A stretch of 18,107 nt of DNA from Bacillota bacterium (GTDB lineage: Bacteria; Bacillota; Clostridia; Acetivibrionales; JAEXSP01), in assembly GCA_023453795.1 (NCBI GenBank), contig JAEXSP010000043.1, positions 1 through 18,107 on the forward strand, read 5' to 3'. This document shows positions 1 through 6,940 of this stretch, piece by piece. The position numbers were made by a program, and so were the translations under genes. Positions within the stretch are counted from its first letter, which is position 1. The number at the start of each line of letters is the position of its first letter. The notes under the pieces are model-generated. The model was not told the origin of the DNA. It saw only the letters and a list, made by a program, of their open reading frames with translations, and ran no database searches.

Positions 1-70
1 AGGATGTATGCCTGATTAAGTTTCTTCTGTGACAAAGTGATTCTCCTATCCATGTGTACATTCTACCGTA

Positions 71-121
71 AGGGTGACATTATCTCACGATAATTGATAG
101 GGTGACATTATCACAAGATAA
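71..121. repeat. Two near-identical 23-bp repeats, probable insertion-sequence end
   Basis: Two direct copies of a 23-bp unit lie at 71-93 and 99-121 (28-bp period) and differ at only two positions. Both begin AGGGTGACATTATC and end with GATAA, so each contains a small inverted repeat TTATC-N4-GATAA. Repeated transposase-binding sites near an end are typical of some insertion sequences, for example the IS21 family. No transposase gene is visible inside the window, so the family and even the side on which the element lay are inference. An operator pair is the alternative. Confidence 0.5.
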
Positions 122-294
122 ACACAAGATTTAATAAATACATCTTTTAATCCAAGCAATTCTTCAGTATAATTAGTATAGAGCATAAGTTGGATCTCCT
201 TTTGAATGGTTTGTCGCGATTTCATTCTACTTGAGATTTCAATTTTATGCTCTATTTTTTTAAAAAAATGTTGGAGCAGTTTTTTGAATACCAC
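85..294 (-). pseudogene. Doubtful 69-codon ORF, possibly a transposase N-terminal remnant
   Basis: This short lysine-rich ORF starts with GTG and has no good ribosome site. Its GTG lies inside a terminator-like hairpin (267-303). Its middle, around EELLGLKDVFIK, faintly resembles the N-terminus of ISL3-like transposases. Its last codons are read out of the 23-bp repeats at 71-121, so it looks like a broken reading frame fused to an element end rather than an intact gene. It may equally be a chance ORF. I would not assign it a function. Confidence 0.2.
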
Positions 295-303
295 CCCAAC
301 ATT
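262..303 (-). terminator. Terminator-like hairpin on the minus strand
   Basis: The 8-bp arms AATGTTGG (267-274) and CCAACATT (296-303) enclose a 21-nt loop. On the minus strand the hairpin is followed by a short run of T. It lies downstream of the ECF S component gene and could end that transcript. The long loop makes it a weaker candidate than a classical terminator. Confidence 0.35.
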
Positions 304-323
304 TATTATAGAACCTAAATTTT

Positions 324-363
324 AAGGCTGCTTGAATAATATAAAACAACAAGCAGCCTTTTT
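324..363 (+). terminator. Strong intrinsic terminator hairpin
   Basis: The perfect 11-bp stem AAGGCTGCTTG (324-334) pairs with CAAGCAGCCTT (350-360) and is followed by TTTTTG on the plus strand. It would end rightward transcription arriving from the left edge, where no plus-strand gene is visible. On the minus strand it lies about 60 bp after the ECF S gene but has only a weak T tract there, so it may act partly in both directions. Confidence 0.75.
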
Positions 364-420
364 GTTTAATTGGCGAAATGTACAACAGCATATGTTAAAT
401 ACAATTGTACCGGGCGATAA

Positions 421-963
421 TTATCTTGCAGCCAGTCTCCTTACATTTGTCCTGGACAGCGAGGTTGCCAGACTGTAGCCTACAACAACACTTATCCCTG
501 CTTGTATCAGGTTTGGACCGATATTGGCTATCGCCGCGGACAAGCCAAGGTCTTTATTAACGAAACTTAATATAAATGCTTCTGCAACAAAATATCCTGC
601 AACCATTAACAGAGTTCCCGCAATCGAAGCCGCTATTCTAAAGGATTCCGTCTTTCCGAGCTTTTCCCCCTTATCGGCGATAATCCCTATAAGATATCCC
701 TCAGCTCCTTTTACAATAAGTGTTACGGGTGCATAAATCACTGCCCCAAGCAAAATGTCCGATAAGCATGATCCAATGCCTCCTGCCAATAAAGCGCTGT
801 TTTTACCATAAAGCACAGCCGCTATAATTATTGTAGCATCTCCAATATTGAGGTAACCTGGCGGTATAGGTGTTTTAACAAAACCTGTAATATATGTAAC
901 TACAAAAACTATGGCAATAAGAAGCCCATTCAGAACTATTTCCTTCGTCGATAGACGATTCAT
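421..963 (-). CDS. ECF transporter S component (substrate-binding membrane subunit)
   Basis: This is the vitamin-binding membrane subunit of an energy-coupling factor transporter. It would capture a vitamin or related small molecule and work with the shared EcfA/EcfA'/EcfT module, which is not encoded here. The 180-residue protein has about five to six membrane segments and the signature of the ECF_ribofla_trS (DUF1393-like) group: PPGYLNIGDATI near residues 35-45, then a glycine-rich stretch, SD near 68-69, APVTLIVKGAEG near 78-89. The substrate cannot be read from the sequence; members of this group are linked to riboflavin, queuosine precursors, hydroxymethylpyrimidine and others. The start is ATG at 963, preceded by GGGGGGAG. 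A longer frame opening with TTG at 1053 is rejected because that TTG is part of the promoter -35 box. The gene is monocistronic by its promoter and the hairpins around it. Confidence 0.88.
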   Translation of the reverse strand: MNRLSTKEIVLNGLLIAIVFVVTYITGFVKTPIPPGYLNIGDATIIIAAVLYGKNSALLAGGIGSCLSDILLGAVIYAPVTLIVKGAEGYLIGIIADKGEKLGKTESFRIAASIAGTLLMVAGYFVAEAFILSFVNKDLGLSAAIANIGPNLIQAGISVVVGYSLATSLSRTNVRRLAAR

Positions 964-988
964 ATCCCACTCCCCCCTCAGACCGTAT

Positions 989-1011
989 CGATACAGTTTT
1001 AAAGTGTATCG
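989..1011. promoter_or_regulatory. Inverted repeat in the leader of the ECF S gene
   Basis: The arms CGATACA (989-995) and TGTATCG (1005-1011) are separated by 9 nt, between the predicted -10 box and the ribosome site. The left arm also overlaps the palindrome GTATCGATAC (985-994). It is placed where a repressor operator or a small regulatory hairpin would sit. The binding protein is unknown. Confidence 0.45.
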
Positions 1012-1024
1012 GTTGATTAAAGGT

Positions 1025-1053
1025 ATTTTAATGGCTTTATATCTATTTGTCAA
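1025..1053 (-). promoter_or_regulatory. Promoter of the ECF S component gene
   Basis: On the minus strand TTGACA (1048-1053) and TAAAAT (1025-1030) are separated by exactly 17 bp, a near-consensus housekeeping sigma promoter. The predicted start of transcription lies about 55 nt before the ATG at 963. Confidence 0.75.
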
Positions 1054-1140
1054 TATATTTTGTGTTTATTGTGTTTATTTTGTGAGTATTTTTCAAGTTT
1101 TATTATGGAAGTAAAACCTTAAGAACAGGGCATAAATAAT

Positions 1141-1164
1141 GCGGTTGGATATATATCCAACCGC
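1141..1164 (-). terminator. Palindromic hairpin after aspartate kinase
   Basis: The perfect 24-bp palindrome GCGGTTGGATAT/ATATCCAACCGC begins 19 bp beyond the aspartate kinase stop codon. On the minus strand it is followed by the T-rich but broken tract ATTATTTAT. It most likely ends the ACT-hom-ask transcript and separates it from the ECF S gene. Confidence 0.55.
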
Positions 1165-1182
1165 CTGTGCAATCTTGCTCTT

Positions 1183-2529
1183 TTAGAAGAATTCCTTATA
1201 CAATGCCCTGACTGCCGTATCACTGTCTGAAGCTTTAATTCCGAAAACTATACTCACCTCTGACGAGCCCTGGTTAATCATCTCAATGTTCACGCCGGCA
1301 TCAGCAAGAGCTTTTGTTGCCCTGCAGGCTATACCTACAGTATGCATCATTCCCTCACCCACTATCATGGCTAGAGCCTGTTCCCGTTCAATTGAAACAT
1401 CATCAACATTCAGTTCATCCTTAATACGTTTTATGACACGCTCTTCTGTATCTGCATCCAATTGCTTTTCATGCAAAATAATAGAGATGTTATCTATTCC
1501 CGAAGGTGTATGTTCATATGAAATGCCTTCATCCTCAAGTATGCTGAGAAGCTTCCTTCCAAAACCTATTTCCCTGTTCATCATATACTTGCTGAGGTAA
1601 ATACTGCAAAAGCCCTTATCACATGCTATTCCTACAACCGGCCCATTCTGGCTGCTCCGTTCAGGTACAATCATTGTCCCAGACGCTGTCGGATTATTTG
1701 TGTTTCTGATGTTAACAGGAATCTTCATGTAGAAGACAGGTTCAAGAGTCTCCTCATGCAGTACAGAAAAGCCTGCATATGACAACTCCCGCATTTCCCG
1801 GTATGTGAATACGGGTATTGGTTTAGGATCCTTTATTATATTTGGGTTGGCTGCATAAACAGAATCAACATCAGTAAAATTCTCATATACATCAGCTTTT
1901 ACAGCCGCTGCCAGAATTGAACCTGTTATATCCGAACCGCCGCGAGGGAATGTAACCACATCACCTACAGCAGAATAGCCGAAGAATCCCGGGAAAACCA
2001 TGATTCCAGGTTTGTTAAGATAGTTCTTAAGGTTGTCGTATGACTCGGGCAGAACACGTGCATTGCCGAATTCATCACTTAGCAGCAGGCCTGCATCTTT
2101 TGGGTTTATATAACTGGCTTCATAGCCTTTGCTTTTTAAGTATTCAGCTACGATTTTCGCACTGTTGTCCTCTCCGGCTGCCTTTAACAGATCCATAAAC
2201 TTAGCGTTATTTGTGACTTCTCCGGAAAGCCTTCCTTTTAGGTCTTCGGCAATAATATCAGATATTTCGCTTGACAGCTCCAATTCCCTGGCAATTTCAT
2301 CATATCTGGCAATTACTGCATCCAATTCGGCTTTTGCCGAACCGGTTTCTATATACGTTTCAGCACATTTTATAAGCAGATCGGTTACCTTTATGTCATC
2401 TTTATACCTTTTGCCTGGTGCTGATACTACAGCAATAGTTCGCAAAGGATCAGACGTAATAATATCACATACTTTTTTAATTTGTTCGCCATTCGCAAGC
2501 GATGTTCCGCCAAATTTTACAACTTTCAT
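1183..2529 (-). CDS. Aspartate kinase (monofunctional)
   Basis: It phosphorylates aspartate with ATP to give aspartyl phosphate, the first committed step to lysine, threonine and methionine, in the cytoplasm. The 448-residue protein has the kinase signature KFGGTS at residues 5-10 and the substrate loop PRGGSDITG near 195-203. The C-terminus carries paired ACT regulatory domains, including MINQGSSEVSIVFGI. Length and architecture fit the single-chain type such as Bacillus YclM, not the shorter alpha/beta type. The start ATG at 2529 has GGGGG 8-9 nt upstream. It is last in the operon, 21 bp after homoserine dehydrogenase. ACT domains imply feedback control by a pathway amino acid (lysine and/or threonine); which one cannot be read here. 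Confidence 0.96.
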   Translation of the reverse strand: MKVVKFGGTSLANGEQIKKVCDIITSDPLRTIAVVSAPGKRYKDDIKVTDLLIKCAETYIETGSAKAELDAVIARYDEIARELELSSEISDIIAEDLKGRLSGEVTNNAKFMDLLKAAGEDNSAKIVAEYLKSKGYEASYINPKDAGLLLSDEFGNARVLPESYDNLKNYLNKPGIMVFPGFFGYSAVGDVVTFPRGGSDITGSILAAAVKADVYENFTDVDSVYAANPNIIKDPKPIPVFTYREMRELSYAGFSVLHEETLEPVFYMKIPVNIRNTNNPTASGTMIVPERSSQNGPVVGIACDKGFCSIYLSKYMMNREIGFGRKLLSILEDEGISYEHTPSGIDNISIILHEKQLDADTEERVIKRIKDELNVDDVSIEREQALAMIVGEGMMHTVGIACRATKALADAGVNIEMINQGSSEVSIVFGIKASDSDTAVRALYKEFF

Positions 2530-2550
2530 AAAATTACCCCCGTATTATAG

Positions 2551-3801
2551 CTATTCTTCCAGCATTCTTATTACATTAAGTATTTCTCTGACCGACTCTT
2601 TTCCGTCTATTTGATCGAGCATGGACTTGAACTTTCCTTCTTTGCCGGTCGGTGTTACAAAGCCCAGTTCATCCTCTATTTTAGTATTTGAAACCAAGAC
2701 AAAGCTGACATCCCCAAAAATCTCTCTTACAAGCCTTTTGGCCTCTTCCGCATTTTGTGTTTTGAGCCTGACAAAGAGTTTTGTTTCCGTATCGTCGAAA
2801 TCGATTACATTCTTGGATTCCTTTACTTTCCAAACATTATTCACACCAACATCGAAATGCTTTGCGATATCTATTACATCTGCAACAACAGCACTTGCTG
2901 TCGGGAGCTTGCCTGCGCCTCTTCCGTAAAACATTGCATCTCCTATTGCGTCACCTTTGACTACTATAGCATTAAATACATCTTCAACTGTCGCAAGAGG
3001 ATTGGATTTGCTTATAATTGCAGGACTTACCCTTGCTGTTATTTTTTCCCCTACTTTTTTACTTATAGCTATAAGCTTTATTACAGAATTCATAGCATCG
3101 GCATATGCCATATCAGCAAGCGAAAGCTTTGATATCCCCTCTGTATATATATCCCTGCAATCAACATATTCATTATATGCTATTGATGACAATATCGCGA
3201 TTTTCCTGCATGCATCATGCCCCTCAACATCAGCAGTGGGATCAGCTTCAGCATATCCGTTTTCCTGTGCGCCTTTCAGAGCTTCCGCAAAGTCTTTTCC
3301 TTCTTTTCTCATCTGAGATAGAATATAATTGGTTGTACCGTTTAGGATACCTGTAATACCATGTATTTCATTTGCAGCCAGGCACTGGTTCAAAGGACGG
3401 ATTATAGGTATTCCGCCTCCAACACTGGCTTCAAAAAGGTAATTCACGTTGTTTTCTTTTGCAAGCTTAAGTAATTCAGGCCCATGTGTAGCAACAAGCT
3501 CCTTATTCGAGGTAACAACATGCTTCCTCGCTGCTAAGGCCCTTTTGGTAAACTCATAGGCAATTCTGGCTCCGCCGATTGTCTCCACGACTATGCTTAT
3601 AGAATCGTCATTGAATACATCATCCGCATTCTTTGTGAGCAAATGCCCGAATGGATCATCCTGAAAATCACGTATATCAAGGATTTTTTTTACTCTTATT
3701 TCATCCCCCGCTCTTAAGCTTATGCTCGAGCTGTTCTTATTAATTACTTCCACTACCCCCGAGCCTACGACCCCGTAGCCCAGAACAGCAACATTAATCA
3801 T
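2551..3801 (-). CDS. hom: Homoserine dehydrogenase
   Basis: It reduces aspartate semialdehyde to homoserine with NAD(P)H, the branch point leading to threonine and methionine. The 416-residue protein opens with the Rossmann motif GYGVVGSGV (residues 8-16). It has the NKEL segment of the cofactor/active-site domain and the family signature EADPTADVEGHDACRK in the middle. It ends with an ACT domain (roughly residues 340-416), the usual site of threonine inhibition. This is the standard Gram-positive length. It sits 14 bp after the ACT-domain gene and 21 bp before aspartate kinase, so all three are surely cotranscribed. No thrC or thrB follows, unlike many Firmicutes hom operons. Confidence 0.96.
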   Translation of the reverse strand: MINVAVLGYGVVGSGVVEVINKNSSSISLRAGDEIRVKKILDIRDFQDDPFGHLLTKNADDVFNDDSISIVVETIGGARIAYEFTKRALAARKHVVTSNKELVATHGPELLKLAKENNVNYLFEASVGGGIPIIRPLNQCLAANEIHGITGILNGTTNYILSQMRKEGKDFAEALKGAQENGYAEADPTADVEGHDACRKIAILSSIAYNEYVDCRDIYTEGISKLSLADMAYADAMNSVIKLIAISKKVGEKITARVSPAIISKSNPLATVEDVFNAIVVKGDAIGDAMFYGRGAGKLPTASAVVADVIDIAKHFDVGVNNVWKVKESKNVIDFDDTETKLFVRLKTQNAEEAKRLVREIFGDVSFVLVSNTKIEDELGFVTPTGKEGKFKSMLDQIDGKESVREILNVIRMLEE

Positions 3802-3815
3802 ACTATTGCCTCCCC

Positions 3816-4259
3816 TTATTCTCTTGCAAGAATTTCTTGCCTTCTTACCCCTTCAATTTTGCTTATTTCTTCCATTAGTTCATTTATGTCCTTGTTCATC
3901 TCATCTGTTTCTATCGATATTGTTATATCAGCCAGGCCATTTATAGGTATATTTTGATTGATTGTAAGAATATTGGCCTTTGAAAGCGCTATTTGATTTA
4001 TTATTCCTGAAAGAATCCCGGAAAAATCCTCAACCACAAAAAAAAGTGTAATTACACGTCCCCTTGAGGTTTCATAAAAGGGAAATACATAATCCCTGTA
4101 TTTGTAATAAGCGCTCCGGCTTATTCCGGCTTCTTTTACCGCCTCGTTGACCGCACGAGTCACTCCCTTGCTAAGTATCTTTTTCACTTCAATCACTTTG
4201 GCAAATACTTCGGGAAGCACAGATGCATCAACAAGAAAATATGTTGATTTTTTTTTCAT
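3816..4259 (-). CDS. ACT domain-containing protein, PheB/UPF0735 family
   Basis: This 147-residue protein has a basic N-terminal helix-turn-helix-like stretch (GISRSAYYKYRDYVFPF, about 45-61) followed by one ACT domain (about 68-145, VITLFFVVEDFSGILSGII). It matches the UPF0735 group that includes Bacillus subtilis PheB, which was once linked to phenylalanine synthesis; its biochemical role is not settled. ACT domains bind amino acids, so it is likely a regulatory protein sensing a product of the operon it leads, but this is inference. The ATG at 4259 lies 5 nt after GGAGG. The frame can be extended to a GTG at 4265, but that codon overlaps the ribosome site, so the ATG is preferred. Confidence 0.9.
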   Translation of the reverse strand: MKKKSTYFLVDASVLPEVFAKVIEVKKILSKGVTRAVNEAVKEAGISRSAYYKYRDYVFPFYETSRGRVITLFFVVEDFSGILSGIINQIALSKANILTINQNIPINGLADITISIETDEMNKDINELMEEISKIEGVRRQEILARE

Positions 4260-4308
4260 ACACACCTCCGTGTCCTTCGATTGCGTACACTTGTGTTTCT
4301 ATTGTGTA

Positions 4309-4337
4309 ATGTTAACATATTTTATGATAATTTTCAA
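4309..4337 (-). promoter_or_regulatory. Promoter of the ACT-hom-ask operon with palindromic -10
   Basis: On the minus strand TTGAAA (4332-4337) and TAACAT (4309-4314) are 17 bp apart. The -10 lies within the perfect palindrome ATGTTAACAT (4309-4318). Just downstream are two ACACAA repeats in the short leader. The palindrome on the -10 is a plausible operator, though AT-rich palindromes also arise by chance. No T-box or amino-acid riboswitch fits in the roughly 43-nt leader. Confidence 0.65.
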
Positions 4338-4367
4338 GAGTTAAAAGAGTATTAATATTAAAAGAGA

Positions 4368-4397
4368 AAAACAAAAGCACTTCACATAAGAAGTGCT
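4368..4397 (-). terminator. Intrinsic terminator after the TPR protein gene
   Basis: The 8-bp stem AGCACTTC/GAAGTGCT (4376-4383 with 4390-4397) has a 6-nt loop. On the minus strand it is followed by TTTTGTTTTTC. It begins 18 bp past the stop of the TPR gene and ends just before the next operon's promoter. Confidence 0.8.
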
Positions 4398-4414
4398 CCG
4401 GTATCAGTTTCCGT

Positions 4415-5497
4415 TTATTGATTCTGAGCCAATTGATTTAAGTAGTTTTTCGAGTAAGCGACATATATGCTGTTCGGATAGTTGGCTAAAACCTTATTAA
4501 ATGCATCAAGCGCATTCTTTGTATCTTTTAACCCGTAGTAGCTCTTTCCGATATAGTAATATACCCTATCGTTACTTTCCCATTTATCATCATAGAGTAT
4601 GGCCTTGTTCAGCTTTTGTATGGCTTCCTGAAATTTTCCCGAAGAGAACAGCTTTCTTCCGTCTCCCGTAACAACCCTCAAGGCGTTTGGCATTACTTCA
4701 GCATTCAGTTCATCGTATTTTTGTTTGTCTGCATTTTTAAACTCAGCTGATTTAAGAAGTACAAGCAAATCCGCCGCTTCCTCATATTTTCTTTGAGACA
4801 GCAGATCTTTTACATCGCTAAGCTTACTGATATTCCGGTAGTAGCTGATTTCATTGTTAGCAGCCTGGAGGTCTGTTTTCAACTTATCATAGTCCTTTTT
4901 AAGGCTGTTATACTTATTATTGTCAGTCTGTTTAACAAGTGTAGAATCTGGATCCGTTGAGACAGTCGTTGAACCTTGCCCGTTTGAAATAAACAGTGAC
5001 TGTATGATAAATAATATCAGAATTCCGGCAGCAAAGCCTGCAACATATTTAAAAATGTCCTTCTTCCCACTTTTTCGTATATTGATTATGTCTTTAAATA
5101 ATGGTTTTTCTGATTCATTAGTTTTAGCTGCGCTTTTCCTCTTTACCGGCGAAGCTGTGGTCTGATCATTTGAATTCAAGGCACTTAAATATTTCTCAGC
5201 CTTAACGCCATTATTCTCCTTTGACGTTACCTGCTCAAAAATTGCCGAAGCCTTTGCCAAATCCTTCATATACATGTAGCAAAGGCCAAGAAGGTTCATG
5301 GCTTCAGGAAAATCAGGGTTCTCCGAAATGGCCTTCTTAAGCTCTATTACAGCCATATCCTCATTACCGTTTTTAATGCTCTCAAGGGCCTTGTTATATA
5401 GCAGTGCAGAGTTTCTGACATTCTCAGGAACCTGAGCTTCTGTATTATTTTCCAGATTTATTGCCGAATAGTTGGATAACTCCTGTCTGAGATTCAT
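4415..5497 (-). CDS. Membrane-anchored tetratricopeptide-repeat protein
   Basis: A 360-residue protein of unknown specific role. Counting from the TTG one codon upstream, residues about 31-110 form TPR helices (including the EAMNLLGLCYMYM helix). These are followed by a lysine-rich linker and one hydrophobic segment at about 151-171. Then come a low-complexity stretch, a likely short coiled coil (195-225) and a second TPR region (about 275-355, AIQKLNKAI and ALDAFNKVLANYPNS). With the basic linker before the membrane segment, the N-terminal TPRs are probably cytoplasmic and the C-terminal ones outside. TPRs mediate protein-protein contact, so it may be an envelope scaffold, but no partner is evident. 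The start is ATG at 5497, 10 nt after GGAGG; the adjacent TTG at 5500 has better spacing (7 nt) and cannot be excluded. It follows folC by about 80 bp. Confidence 0.85.
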   Translation of the reverse strand: MNLRQELSNYSAINLENNTEAQVPENVRNSALLYNKALESIKNGNEDMAVIELKKAISENPDFPEAMNLLGLCYMYMKDLAKASAIFEQVTSKENNGVKAEKYLSALNSNDQTTASPVKRKSAAKTNESEKPLFKDIINIRKSGKKDIFKYVAGFAAGILILFIIQSLFISNGQGSTTVSTDPDSTLVKQTDNNKYNSLKKDYDKLKTDLQAANNEISYYRNISKLSDVKDLLSQRKYEEAADLLVLLKSAEFKNADKQKYDELNAEVMPNALRVVTGDGRKLFSSGKFQEAIQKLNKAILYDDKWESNDRVYYYIGKSYYGLKDTKNALDAFNKVLANYPNSIYVAYSKNYLNQLAQNQ

Positions 5498-5577
5498 CAA
5501 ACAAACACCTCCGCAACGTCATTGCTCCGTTAGCTTTAATAATTTCACTGATACACCTATAAATATTCCGGAATACA

Positions 5578-6858
5578 TCAATTCTGAACAAAGCTTTTTC
5601 TTATTTCACCGATAAATGTGAGCGATCCAAAAACACAAATGACATCATCTTTTAATGCATTTTGTAAACATGTCTTTACTGCTTCTTTAATTTTATCACT
5701 AAAAAATACATTATTACAATAGGGCTCAATAAATTTTACCAGTTCAATAGCCGGAAGGGCCCTTTCGCTTGGAGGCGTTACAGTAATGAATCTATCTGCC
5801 AAAGGCGCAACAATCTCAATCATTCTTTGATAGTCCTTATCCTTTAAAACGCCAAAAATGAAGTTTATCTTTTTTTCCGGGAAATATACCTTTAAAGCTT
5901 CAACCAGCGCACTTGCCGCTTCAGGGTTATGAGCCCCGTCTATTATTACAACAGGCTTCTTATGTATTACCTCGAGCCTTCCGGGCCAGCGCGCGTTTTC
6001 AAGCCCACTTCTTATATTTTTTTCGCTTATTCCAAGCCCCTTGGATGAAAGGATCTCACATGCCTTAACCGCCAGTGCCGCATTATATATCTGATGTTTT
6101 CCAAGGAGCTTTATTTTCAAGCCCTTATAATTCTCAAAACTGAACTCTTGCCCATCTATTCCGAAGCTCTCTGTTGAAATATCACCGATTCTGAATGAGT
6201 AATGCTTTGACCGTGTTAACTCACATTTGTCCAAAAAAACTCTTTCAACTCCTTCAGTACATGGATAGAAAAGAACATCGCCTTCATCCTTGATGATTCC
6301 GGCCTTCTCGAATGCAATTTTTTCAAGAGTATCTCCCAGCTTATCCATATGATCGTAATTGATCGTAGCTATAACCGATAAAAGAGGTGTCTTGATTACA
6401 TTTGTTGAATCGAACCTTCCCCCCAAGCCTACTTCCAAAACAACAACATCGCAGCCCATTTCGTAATAATATTGAAATGCAACTGCAGTTACAACCTCGA
6501 ATTCAGTAGGATGATTATTACCGTTTTGAAGCATTATATCAACCTTGCTCTTGACGAATTCCGTTATTCTCGCTAAATCTTCCTCTGATATTTCAACCCC
6601 GTTTATTTTGATTCTCTCTGTAAACCGTTCAATGTAGGGAGATGTGTATATACCAACTTTATAACCGGCATCTATCAGTATGCTGCTTATATATGCAACA
6701 GTGGAGCCTTTTCCGTTTGTGCCCGCGACGTGCACATACTTAAGCTTGTCCTGAGGATTTCCCATAAGCCCGAGCAGTTTACTTATATTGTCAAGCCCAA
6801 GCTTTATTCCGAATTTATAAGTACCATGAATGTATTCCAACGCTTCTTCGTAATTCAT
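5578..6858 (-). CDS. folC: Folylpolyglutamate synthase / dihydrofolate synthase
   Basis: A cytoplasmic ATP-dependent ligase of the Mur ligase superfamily that adds glutamate to folates, and often also to dihydropteroate. The 426-residue protein has the P-loop GTNGKGS (46-52) and the SPYIERFTERI folate-loop region (about 73-83). It also has GLGGRFDSTN (144-153), NYDHMDKLG followed by the FEKAGIIK lysine, and the C-terminal domain motif DGAHNP (307-312). Length is normal. The ATG at 6858 is preferred over a GTG at 6867 because the GTG overlaps the AAAGG ribosome site. No other folate gene is adjacent. It lies between secA, with a weak terminator in between, and the TPR gene. Confidence 0.95.
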   Translation of the reverse strand: MNYEEALEYIHGTYKFGIKLGLDNISKLLGLMGNPQDKLKYVHVAGTNGKGSTVAYISSILIDAGYKVGIYTSPYIERFTERIKINGVEISEEDLARITEFVKSKVDIMLQNGNNHPTEFEVVTAVAFQYYYEMGCDVVVLEVGLGGRFDSTNVIKTPLLSVIATINYDHMDKLGDTLEKIAFEKAGIIKDEGDVLFYPCTEGVERVFLDKCELTRSKHYSFRIGDISTESFGIDGQEFSFENYKGLKIKLLGKHQIYNAALAVKACEILSSKGLGISEKNIRSGLENARWPGRLEVIHKKPVVIIDGAHNPEAASALVEALKVYFPEKKINFIFGVLKDKDYQRMIEIVAPLADRFITVTPPSERALPAIELVKFIEPYCNNVFFSDKIKEAVKTCLQNALKDDVICVFGSLTFIGEIRKSFVQN

Positions 6859-6886
6859 TCCAGTCACCTTTCACAATTAACATCTT

Positions 6887-6914
6887 AAAAGGGCGGCCAC
6901 ATGGGTCCGCCCTA
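6887..6914 (-). terminator. Terminator-like hairpin between secA and folC
   Basis: GGGCGG (6891-6896) pairs with CCGCCC (6907-6912), with partial pairing inside the loop. On the minus strand it is followed by only TTTT. It probably gives partial termination after secA, with some read-through into folC, for which I could not find a convincing separate promoter. Confidence 0.5.
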
Positions 6915-6940
6915 CATTTCATATAAATTGTCAACCGGTA

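Noticed and set aside
964..1053. A 30-codon N-terminal extension of the ECF S component from TTG at 1053
   Set aside because: The TTG is part of a TTGACA -35 box and the internal ATG at 963 has a strong ribosome site.
2129..2614. A 161-codon plus-strand ORF across the ask/hom junction
   Set aside because: Serine-rich antisense frame spanning two conserved genes; no independent support.
4259..4302. T-box or amino-acid riboswitch before the ACT-hom-ask operon
   Set aside because: The predicted leader is only about 43 nt and shows no T-box or lysine/threonine leader features.
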